Below are positions 1-5,253 of a stretch of 5,291 nt of DNA, one piece after another; position 1 is the stretch's first letter; the number at the start of each line of letters is the position of its first letter. Source of the stretch: Chitinivibrionales bacterium. GTDB taxonomy: Bacteria > Fibrobacterota > Chitinivibrionia > Chitinivibrionales > WJMI01. The notes beneath the pieces are model-generated. The model worked only from the letters and a program-made list of their open reading frames with translations, was not told the origin of the DNA and searched no databases. The stretch is from positions 1 through 5,291 of the forward strand of contig WJJU01000043.1 of assembly GCA_014729595.1 (NCBI GenBank), written 5' to 3'. A program made the position numbers and the translations under genes.

Positions 1-2
1 AT

Positions 3-2108
3 GCTAACTTCAACGCTGCTGCCGGAATTGCAATGTACCAAAAGGTTACCATGAAATTACCCGACATAAAAAATTCTATCATTCACTATTTTGAGAATGA
101 TGATATAAAGCTAAATGGTTCTTTACTCAGCACCTCATCTGCTGTAACCAGTCAGTCAACAGAGTATAGCATATACCAGGAGGCAGGCTGGCCGGATAAC
201 TTATACCAGAAACGTGCCGTTACGGTGAGTAGTACTCGTGATGGTGTTGCCTCGGAAACAGCGACTGAATACAATAACGAAAACGGTATGCCCTCCCGAA
301 TAACAACAACACATAGCGACGGGCGGATTACAATCAATGAGACCACCTACGCTTTCGAGATGAGCGAGTATGCCGGGATGCAAAATCTCAACATGATTGC
401 ACTACCCTATGGATCGAAAACGCTCTATAAGGCGGATGCAACCGCCACGCCAGTTGTCATTTCTTCAAATGTTATGACTTATGAGAACATGAATGTGGCG
501 GGAGGCACTCGCTGGCGACATAGGGATACACATGCCTGGAAAGTACCAATGAACAGCGATGGTATGCCGGTTTTTAATTACGCAGACTACCTACTCTCAG
601 CAGACGCAGACAACCCTAATTGGGTGTTCGCAAAACGGGTTGAGAAATATGACGAGTACGGACGAGTGCTGGAAACATCTGCTGCGGGTGGATTGCATAG
701 CGTGGCTATCCGAGGGAACAATGATCGGGTTGTTGTTGCAGACGTAACAAATGCCACATACGATGAGTGCGCATTTTACACCTGCAATTATGATAACAGC
801 AGTGACCATGCCGGTTACCTGGATTATGCAAGTGGCTGGGAAAAAAGCGGTAGTGTGCTTAGCTCGACCAAGGGGCATTTCTCAGACATGTCAATATATG
901 TTTCTCTGCCAATAACGAGTAACAAATTTGGACCATCCCGTAATATCCGAATCCAACAAAACACTGACTACATCTTGAGCGCGTGGGTCTATGTAATGAA
1001 TGGGACATTGGTCATGGATGGTGATTACCGCCATATCACCAACAACAAACTTCCATTTACCGTATCAACAAGAGTTCAATCATTTGGTGTCAGAGGAGCA
1101 ACGCAAGCGGCAACGGGTCAATGGGAATACCTTGAAATGCGCATTCCTGCTTCGACAGACATTAGCGATTGGACTCATAATTGGGGTGTGCGTGTTTATG
1201 TAGGCTCTCCCAATGGGGTCGAAGCCTACATTGATGATATTCGGTTTTACCCAGCGGATGCCTTACCTACCACTTCGTACTATGACTCCGACTGGCGACA
1301 GATTGTACTTACAGTCGATGCCAACAATAATCCTTCGCGACGAATTGAATATGATGGTTTTGGCCGACCGGTACGGTCGTACGAAATCGATGCCAGTCTA
1401 TCGGTCGATGCCCCGGACTACAAGACATTGGTGCAAGAGAAGAAGTATAATCTTGTTCAAGATCCGGTGTACGGTGAGGGTGTAGGGCTTTGGTCACCAA
1501 ATGGAGGTGAAACCTTTGAAATCGGACAAGCCGTACATATCCACTGGGCAAGCAATGACCAAAAGCTCACTGAAGCCATGCTTTCATACTCTGTCGATAA
1601 CGGTCAAAACTGGACGGCAATCAACACTACATCTGTAAAGCCGGGAGAATCATCGTTTGGATCATACCCGTGGACTTTACCAGTAGAGTTATCCGGTAAA
1701 ACCTGCTTCATCCGTGTTGCAGATAAATCAGATGCAAGTGTCGAAGATATTTCGGATGATGCCTTTACCATTAAAACCAATCATGCACCCACAACGCCGG
1801 GTACCATTGAGTGCAGCAGTGTTATTGAAGAACCACTCGGTGAATATTATCCCACGATAACCTACACCTTTACCTGGGGTGCATCAACCGATCAGGATGG
1901 TGATCAAGTGAGATATGAAACTGTTAGCGTCATAACTACCAATGATGGAGATACCACCCGTCAATATACCGATACTATTAGGGTAGCTACCGATGAAGTA
2001 TTTGTTGACGATCTTGTTGAATATTTAGACTCTTTTGCCGTAACAGCCCTTGATGAGCATGGTGCGGAATCGGCACCTGTGAGCGATGATGGTAGTAATT
2101 GCAATTAA
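3..2108 (+). CDS. RHS/YD-repeat-like multidomain surface protein, 5' end outside the window
   Basis: The reading frame is open to the left edge: ten sense codons (ANFNAAAGIA) precede the first in-window ATG at base 33, so the gene very probably starts upstream. Residues below count from that ATG (691 in total). About 40-160 is RHS-like (NGMPSRITTTHSDGR). YD-type repeats occur at 206-211 (YDEYGR) and 440-445 (YDGFGR). Between them, about 245-407 looks like a carbohydrate-binding jelly roll (CBM4/9-like): it has YILSAWVYV, a TGQWEYLEMRIPA strand and an ending AYIDDIRFYPADA. About 484-580 resembles the Kre9/KNH N-terminal Ig-like family (WSPNGGETFEIGQ, YSVDNGQNW). About 585-690 resembles fibronectin type III (TFTWGASTDQDGDQVRY). 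The protein ends soon after this domain, with no RHS core and no variable toxin-like tail. Inferred role: secreted or surface-anchored adhesive or glycan-binding protein. Family-level call is fairly secure; substrate is unknown. Confidence 0.92.
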   Translation, partial: ANFNAAAGIAMYQKVTMKLPDIKNSIIHYFENDDIKLNGSLLSTSSAVTSQSTEYSIYQEAGWPDNLYQKRAVTVSSTRDGVASETATEYNNENGMPSRITTTHSDGRITINETTYAFEMSEYAGMQNLNMIALPYGSKTLYKADATATPVVISSNVMTYENMNVAGGTRWRHRDTHAWKVPMNSDGMPVFNYADYLLSADADNPNWVFAKRVEKYDEYGRVLETSAAGGLHSVAIRGNNDRVVVADVTNATYDECAFYTCNYDNSSDHAGYLDYASGWEKSGSVLSSTKGHFSDMSIYVSLPITSNKFGPSRNIRIQQNTDYILSAWVYVMNGTLVMDGDYRHITNNKLPFTVSTRVQSFGVRGATQAATGQWEYLEMRIPASTDISDWTHNWGVRVYVGSPNGVEAYIDDIRFYPADALPTTSYYDSDWRQIVLTVDANNNPSRRIEYDGFGRPVRSYEIDASLSVDAPDYKTLVQEKKYNLVQDPVYGEGVGLWSPNGGETFEIGQAVHIHWASNDQKLTEAMLSYSVDNGQNWTAINTTSVKPGESSFGSYPWTLPVELSGKTCFIRVADKSDASVEDISDDAFTIKTNHAPTTPGTIECSSVIEEPLGEYYPTITYTFTWGASTDQDGDQVRYETVSVITTNDGDTTRQYTDTIRVATDEVFVDDLVEYLDSFAVTALDEHGAESAPVSDDGSNCN

Positions 2109-2112
2109 GGAA
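2107..2112 (+). promoter_or_regulatory. Shine-Dalgarno site overlapping the upstream stop codon
   Basis: AAGGAA lies six bases before the ATG at 2119 and shares two bases with the TAA stop (2106-2108) of the RHS-like gene. The spacing is near ideal and fixes the start of the propeller gene. The overlap leaves no room for a separate promoter and suggests that ribosomes finishing the first gene help to load the second. Confidence 0.8.
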
Positions 2113-2118
2113 CAATAA

Positions 2119-3252
2119 ATGATACGGCACGCCTGTTGGCTATTGACCATACTTACAATGCCCTTATCTGCAACAGAGTGGACTTTCGTAGTGCCACGTG
2201 TAACCGATGCTACGCTTAATGGCATCTACTTCATGGACAACTACGGGTGGGCTGTAGGTGATGATGGGACAACCCTCAAATCAAACAATGGTGGCGCCTC
2301 ATGGTACACCCTGCCGGCGCCCCCAGAGTGTGATACCTTTGATTTAGAAACGGTTTTTTTCAGTGATAGCCTACGGGGCTGGATTTGTGGTGAAGGAGGA
2401 ATGCTCTTTAAGACTGAAGATGGCGGGGGTAACTGGGAGAAACTACCTCGCAGAACGAACAAACAACTTACTCACCTAAGTTTTTTCGATAACACAGGAT
2501 GGATCACCGACTCGGATCGTCTTCTCTTAACCACAGATTATGGTCATACGTGGTTGGATATAATTGTTGATCTGAGCTATATTTTTGGGACTTCCTTTGT
2601 GTCAAAACAAACGGCATGGCTTTACGGCTATGATGAAAAGATAGCAATCACAACCGATGGGGGCGTTCATTGGCGTTACCTTCCAACTCCGTCCCGACCG
2701 CAGGCAATCTCTGCAAGCGACGATACGACTTGTTGGGTCGCACTGAGTAACTACCCATCCATTCCCACCATTGCCTTTACCCGCAATGCTGGAGAGACAT
2801 GGACCCAAGCCGATTTGATTGATACCGGGGCAACCGCAGTGAATGATGAGCATTGGCATGTTAAGGACATGCACATGAGCTCCTCTACAAAGGGGTGGGT
2901 GCTTGCTGAATACTATAGTCAGGGAAATTATCTCTTCACAACGGATGATGGGGGTGAGAGCTGGCATGAAGAAACCGATTTCCCCACTATTATTGATGAA
3001 ATAGATAAAATCCACGCAGATAGGGACGGCAATATCTGGCTCGTTGGTCAATTCGGTATGATTATCACAAACCGCGATCTTTCAACCCGTATCCTATCAA
3101 AGAATCGATCACCCCTTTCGTTTTCTCCCCGGGGGACGGCTATGAAGGGCTTCTATGATCTTCGAGGTCGCAGAATACCCCAAGCTCAAGGGCATTCGAT
3201 ATCCTTAAGGGTGGATACGCGGGGCAGTCGGTTGCACTTCGTTCACCGGTAG
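2119..3252 (+). CDS. Secreted YCF48/BNR-like Asp-box beta-propeller with C-terminal sorting-like tail
   Basis: The 377-residue product begins with a short signal peptide (hydrophobic 6-17, probable cleavage after LSA at 16-18). Six Asp-box motifs (S/T-x-D/N-x-G-x-x-W) are visible near residues 55-62, 99-106, 138-145, 178-185, 221-228 and 275-282. Seven strands with a central Trp (YGWAVG, RGWICG, TGWITD, TAWLYG, TCWVAL, KGWVLA, NIWLVG) are spaced as in a seven-bladed propeller. This matches the YCF48/sialidase-type fold, but I see no sialidase catalytic Arg triad or Tyr/Glu pattern, so it is probably a binding or assembly protein and not an enzyme. The last 37 residues (about 341-377, with FYDLRGRRI and an ending RLHFVHR) resemble the C-terminal tails on secreted proteins of FCB-group bacteria, including type IX sorting domains; that link is inferred. 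It directly follows the RHS-like gene and probably works with it at the cell surface. Confidence 0.92.
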   Translation: MIRHACWLLTILTMPLSATEWTFVVPRVTDATLNGIYFMDNYGWAVGDDGTTLKSNNGGASWYTLPAPPECDTFDLETVFFSDSLRGWICGEGGMLFKTEDGGGNWEKLPRRTNKQLTHLSFFDNTGWITDSDRLLLTTDYGHTWLDIIVDLSYIFGTSFVSKQTAWLYGYDEKIAITTDGGVHWRYLPTPSRPQAISASDDTTCWVALSNYPSIPTIAFTRNAGETWTQADLIDTGATAVNDEHWHVKDMHMSSSTKGWVLAEYYSQGNYLFTTDDGGESWHEETDFPTIIDEIDKIHADRDGNIWLVGQFGMIITNRDLSTRILSKNRSPLSFSPRGTAMKGFYDLRGRRIPQAQGHSISLRVDTRGSRLHFVHR

Positions 3253-3288
3253 TTTTTGTCGGTTTGGGGAGTGTACACTGCAAAAACT
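3251..3288 (+). repeat. Inverted repeat around the end of the propeller gene
   Basis: AGTTTTTG (3251-3258, overlapping the TAG stop at 3250-3252) is perfectly complementary to CAAAAACT (3281-3288). The 22-base loop contains the 10-base palindrome AGTGTACACT (3270-3279). No T-run follows the right arm on either strand, so it is not a standard intrinsic terminator. It could be an mRNA 3'-end structure or an operator-like site, or it could be chance in an A/T-rich stretch. Confidence 0.4.
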
Positions 3289-3385
3289 CATTCACAACCA
3301 ATCGAACATTTGGCCAAAGTGTAAATTCGATTCCGCACGCCGAATCTCATACGGTCCATGACAACACAAGGAAAGAATCAGGTTC

Positions 3386-3922
3386 ATGAAACACAAGAAA
3401 TTACCTAAAACGGTCTACCACCTACTCACTCGTTTCACCGCTCTCACTCTTATCACCCTTCTTTCGACCGGCTGCGGTCCATCACTAAAGCGGCTGGACT
3501 ACGTAGAGGATGAGCACAGTCCACGGGTGGGGGAGTGTTCGGTTGTGTTTAAGCGTGATGTGGAAATCCGTCCGGAGAAAGGGACCGTTATTGGTACCAT
3601 GAGAGTGAGTGATACGGGCTTTAGCACTCGGTGTCACGAGAACGAGGTGCTGGATATTCTCAGGACGGAGGCGTGTGAGATAGGAGCGGATGTGGTGATC
3701 TTGCGCAAGATCCGCCAACCCGATGTATTAAGCTCCTGTTATCGGGTGACGGCTGATTTTGTGCGCTTGACTGATTCTACTTATGTGGATCGAGTCGCCA
3801 GTGATGAGGATTATGCGCCGGAGCGCGTAGAAATGCGTGTGCAGAAACGTAAGGCGATGCAGATTACGCTTGGGGTGCTTGGGGGTGTGTTGGGCTTTGT
3901 GGTTGGGTATTTATTCTTATAG
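3386..3922 (+). CDS. Small cysteine-containing lipoprotein, possibly RcsF-like
   Basis: The 178-residue product has a basic N-terminus, a hydrophobic stretch (about 17-26) and a lipobox-like LSTGC with the acylated Cys at 30; the Ser at -3 is a less usual choice. The start is supported by AGGAAAG at 3369-3375, ten bases upstream. The soluble part (about 51-127) has four more cysteines (51, 83, 97, 118) and a strand-helix-strand pattern with EIGADVVILRKI followed by SCYRVTADFV. This recalls the GA(D/N)xV...CYR region of RcsF-like and YbjQ-like small domains; the similarity is by eye and weak. Residues 158-178 are a hydrophobic, glycine-rich segment after a basic cluster (RVQKRK), predicted as a C-terminal membrane helix, which is unusual in a lipoprotein. 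A role in envelope sensing or as a structural envelope protein is possible but not shown. Confidence 0.88.
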   Translation: MKHKKLPKTVYHLLTRFTALTLITLLSTGCGPSLKRLDYVEDEHSPRVGECSVVFKRDVEIRPEKGTVIGTMRVSDTGFSTRCHENEVLDILRTEACEIGADVVILRKIRQPDVLSSCYRVTADFVRLTDSTYVDRVASDEDYAPERVEMRVQKRKAMQITLGVLGGVLGFVVGYLFL

Positions 3923-3973
3923 TTTGTACCTGTGATACGATGTGACTTTTCTTTGAACGAAATGGCGATTTCG

Positions 3974-4585
3974 ATGAAGCTTGTATATGGGTTAATGCTT
4001 TTTATAGGCATCTGCGTCGTATATCCCTCTCATGGCGAAGTGGAAAAGGATGGGGACACCACGGCAGTTGGGGACAGCGCAGCAGCTACCATTGACGAAG
4101 AATTATTCGTACGCACCGTGACACGGAGCTCTTCTGATCGTGGTCAAAAAGCTGATAACCGTTTAGATGGCAGCAGTTTTAATCGCGGCTCCATTGTCAT
4201 GAATGTTGGTTTTTTGTATGCAGCCTCGTTAGTGGGTGTGGATTGGGAATTTGGTTTAGGCAAACGCGTGGGTTTTCACGCGGGCTTAGGCTTTGTGGGT
4301 GCTGCAGCAGGGTTCAATTTTCATATCGTCACCGAACCGCTTGGGGATGTATACATCGATCTTTCTGGGGAATATTTCCCGGCACTACAAGCAGTCCTAC
4401 CGGCAATAACCATTAACTCCCGCGTATTTTTCGGCTCACGCCGACGTGCGGGTTTATGTGCCAAATTGGGTCTTGCGTTCATAACCGTCGATAAAACTCT
4501 TACGATGGGAAGCAATCGTCAAGATTATACTGCGGGTACCCCGATGTTATACTACGCCATTGGGATTCCGATTCGGGTTAATTGA
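3974..4585 (+). CDS. Predicted small outer-membrane beta-barrel protein, hypothetical
   Basis: From ATG 3974 the product is 203 residues: signal peptide MKLVYGLMLFIGICVVYPSHG, a polar low-complexity linker (about 22-70), then alternating glycine/aromatic strands (MNVGFLYAASLVGVDWEF, RVGFHAGLGFVGAAAG, DVYIDLSGEYF, INSRVFFGS, GLCAKLGLAFITV, MLYYAIGIPI) as in small outer-membrane barrels. In-frame GTG 3932 and ATG 3962 would add 14 or 4 residues. I prefer 3974 because it puts the signal peptide at the N-terminus, although no start has a good Shine-Dalgarno sequence. The gene ends in two consecutive in-frame stops (TGATGA, 4583-4588). The last residues are RVN rather than the terminal aromatic common in outer-membrane proteins. 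It lies 51 bases after the lipoprotein gene (9 if GTG is used) and is probably co-transcribed with it. No specific family was recognised. Confidence 0.82.
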   Translation: MKLVYGLMLFIGICVVYPSHGEVEKDGDTTAVGDSAAATIDEELFVRTVTRSSSDRGQKADNRLDGSSFNRGSIVMNVGFLYAASLVGVDWEFGLGKRVGFHAGLGFVGAAAGFNFHIVTEPLGDVYIDLSGEYFPALQAVLPAITINSRVFFGSRRRAGLCAKLGLAFITVDKTLTMGSNRQDYTAGTPMLYYAIGIPIRVN

Positions 4586-4637
4586 TGAGTTTCGAGCGCC
4601 CTTCCTCGGCGTCAACGCAGCTCACCCCCTTCGTTCA

Positions 4638-4687
4638 GGCCGGCACGGCGGCAAAGCCCCGTGCGCATGCGGTAGTCTCCGCCGGTC
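4638..4687 (+). other. Compact three-way-junction fold
   Basis: The closing stem is GGCCG 4638-4642 with CGGTC 4683-4687, including one G-T pair. The first arm is 4643-4664: GCACGG and GGC pair with GCC and CCGTGC across an AAA loop, with C4649 bulged. The second arm is GCGG 4669-4672 with CCGC 4679-4682. Only four bases (4665-4668) separate the two arms, so nearly every base is accounted for by pairing. Confidence 0.5.
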
Positions 4688-4712
4688 AAAACGCGGGGAT
4701 AGAGTATTGAAG

Positions 4713-4743
4713 CTCCTTTCCCCCTCGGGCACCCCCTTTCCTC
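4713..4743. repeat. Exact polypyrimidine mirror repeat
   Basis: CTCCTTTCCCCC (4713-4724) is followed, after a seven-base spacer (4725-4731), by its exact mirror image CCCCCTTTCCTC (4732-4743). Pyrimidine/purine mirror repeats of this kind can form intramolecular triplex (H-DNA) under supercoiling. Part of the left arm can alternatively pair with GGGGA at 4695-4699 in an RNA hairpin (4695-4723). Confidence 0.55.
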
Positions 4744-4803
4744 TTTTTGCCGCACAGATTTATATGGTGGGTTCCGTTCCTCCACTCCTTGGTATGCTAG
4801 CCA

Positions 4804-4910
4804 GAGCCACTTCGGGTATCGCATTCGCTCAGCGCTCAGCGGTCTGCTTAATCTCGGGCTAGGCGTCTACCACAGCGTCGTGGGTCGGGCGGGGTGATAC
4901 GAGTTGGCTT
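4804..4910 (+). other. Long-range stem enclosing a G/C-rich stretch
   Basis: GAGCCACTT (4804-4812) pairs with GAGTTGGCTT (4901-4910), with one bulged T at 4904 and G-T pairs at both ends. After a three-base internal loop (4813-4815), GTATC (4816-4820) pairs with GATAC (4896-4900). The enclosed 75 bases include a 7-base tandem duplication (CGCTCAG at 4826-4832 and 4833-4839) and three G-runs (4882-4894). Confidence 0.4.
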
Positions 4911-4927
4911 GTGTGATGCGGCCGAAG

Positions 4928-5007
4928 TTTGCATAATACTAGTTTTGCGGCGTCAGCGAGACCCATGCACACGATGTGCGATGGGCGCAAAACTTGTATT
5001 ATGTAAA
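4928..5007 (+). other. 80-base long hairpin with nested inner stem
   Basis: The outer arms 4928-4949 and 4986-5007 pair at 21 of 22 positions (one T/T mismatch 4940/4995, one G-T pair 4931/5004). Inside, CCCAT and GCACA (4962-4971) pair with TGTGC (4975-4979) and ATGGG (4981-4985) around a three-base CGA loop, with G4980 bulged. A 12-base single-stranded bulge (4950-4961) sits on the 5' side only. Such asymmetry is typical of functional RNA or folded single-stranded DNA elements rather than of a simple transcription terminator; no T-run follows. Confidence 0.65.
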
Positions 5008-5014
5008 GCGACAT

Positions 5015-5048
5015 GCCGGGACGGCAACGGAGCGTACTACGTCCCGGC
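5015..5048 (+). other. GC-rich hairpin with perfect 9-bp stem
   Basis: GCCGGGACG (5015-5023) pairs perfectly with CGTCCCGGC (5040-5048), leaving a 16-base loop. It starts seven bases after the preceding long hairpin, as expected of successive helices in one folded RNA. Confidence 0.5.
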
Positions 5049-5059
5049 TACCTTTTGTG

Positions 5060-5112
5060 TCCGAGGAGCACAGGGCGTACGCCCGAGCACCACAGCTACT
5101 GTGTTCCTTGGA
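5060..5112 (+). other. Hairpin with 14 uninterrupted pairs and an alternative fold
   Basis: TCCGAGGAGCACAG (5060-5073) pairs with CTGTGTTCCTTGGA (5099-5112) at all 14 positions, two of them G-T. Inside lies the palindrome GGGCGTACGCCC (5073-5084), able to form a small inner hairpin. The right arm can instead pair locally as CACAG (5091-5095) with CTGTG (5099-5103), which is incompatible with the outer stem, so two folds compete. Confidence 0.55.
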
Positions 5113-5173
5113 AAGATCCTACCTTATTATTTCTGGTGATTGTGAATCCATGGTGAATCGAGAAGCCGCTGTG

Positions 5174-5226
5174 GGTAACCGGTGAGCCGCGACATCATTC
5201 GAAGATGTCGGGGTCATGGGTTATCC
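5174..5226 (+). other. 20-pair interrupted hairpin
   Basis: From the loop outward: CGACATC (5190-5196) with GATGTCG (5204-5210) around a seven-base loop ATTCGAA; a G/G mismatch; CC with GG (5187-5188/5212-5213); a bulged G5186; GTGA with TCAT (5182-5185/5214-5217); a G/G mismatch; GGTAACC (5174-5180) with GGTTATCC (5219-5226), with T5224 bulged. The regular interruptions look like an RNA helix. No T-run follows, so it is not a standard terminator. Confidence 0.55.
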
Positions 5227-5228
5227 AT

Positions 5229-5253
5229 GGCGGCGGGCTGGTGGGTTGGGTGG
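5229..5253 (+). other. G-rich tract, possible weak G-quadruplex
   Basis: Seven G-runs in 25 bases: GG 5229, GG 5232, GGG 5235, GG 5240, GGG 5243, GGG 5248 and GG 5252 (first base of each). There are only three GGG runs, so a two-tetrad quadruplex is the realistic possibility. It lies immediately after the 5174-5226 hairpin. The remaining bases, 5254-5291, show nothing I can assign. Confidence 0.3.

Larger units (their letters stand above)
4638..5226 (+). ncRNA. Candidate large structured noncoding RNA or structured repeat, family unknown
   Basis: The gene-free stretch 4586-5291 is filled with consecutive stems: a three-way junction (4638-4687), hairpins at 4695-4723 and 4766-4786, a long-range stem (4804-4820 with 4896-4910), and major hairpins at 4928-5007, 5015-5048, 5060-5112 and 5174-5226. 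Several stems stay continuous only through G-T pairs (4639/4686, 4804/4910, 4931/5004, 5063/5109, 5068/5104, 5182/5217). These are G-U pairs in a + strand transcript but C-A mismatches in a - strand transcript, which argues for left-to-right transcription. No promoter, terminator, tRNA, rRNA or known riboswitch core was recognised. The ends are set by the outermost stems and are approximate. It could instead be a dispersed DNA repeat, or several independent elements. Confidence 0.38.

Noticed and set aside
3326..3334. TTCGATTCC resembling a tRNA T-arm
   Set aside because: The flanking bases do not form the T-stem, and no acceptor, D or anticodon arm can be placed around it.
4695..4748. Intrinsic terminator (hairpin 4695-4723 with T-run 4744-4748)
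   Set aside because: The T-run lies about 20 bases beyond the stem, too far for a standard terminator.
4612..4824. A 70-codon - strand frame
   Set aside because: The composition follows the structured DNA (Arg/Gly-rich) and no motif or start signal supports it.
4560..4862. A 100-codon + strand reading frame over the end of the barrel gene and the structured block
   Set aside because: It overlaps the end of a good gene in another frame, has no ribosome-binding site and gives a low-complexity Arg/Gly/Ala/Pro-rich product typical of spurious frames in GC-rich DNA.
4928..5007. Integron attC site
   Set aside because: The palindrome ends lack the RYYYAAC and GTTRRRY core boxes, and no integrase gene is in the window. 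It remains possible only as a divergent recombination hairpin.
4911..5112. Group II intron 5' end (GTGTG at 4911) or retron msr-msd
   Set aside because: No domain V-like hairpin, no recognisable intron core, and no reverse transcriptase frame within the 280 bases after the long hairpin. A gene beyond the window edge cannot be excluded.
5142..5159. Direct repeat GTGAATC (5142-5148 and 5153-5159) as a CRISPR or iteron hint
   Set aside because: Only two short copies, with no longer repeat-spacer pattern.
4894..5185. Two overlapping + strand frames of 81 and 69 codons
   Set aside because: Both run straight through the strong hairpins, have no ribosome-binding site and show no protein-like pattern.
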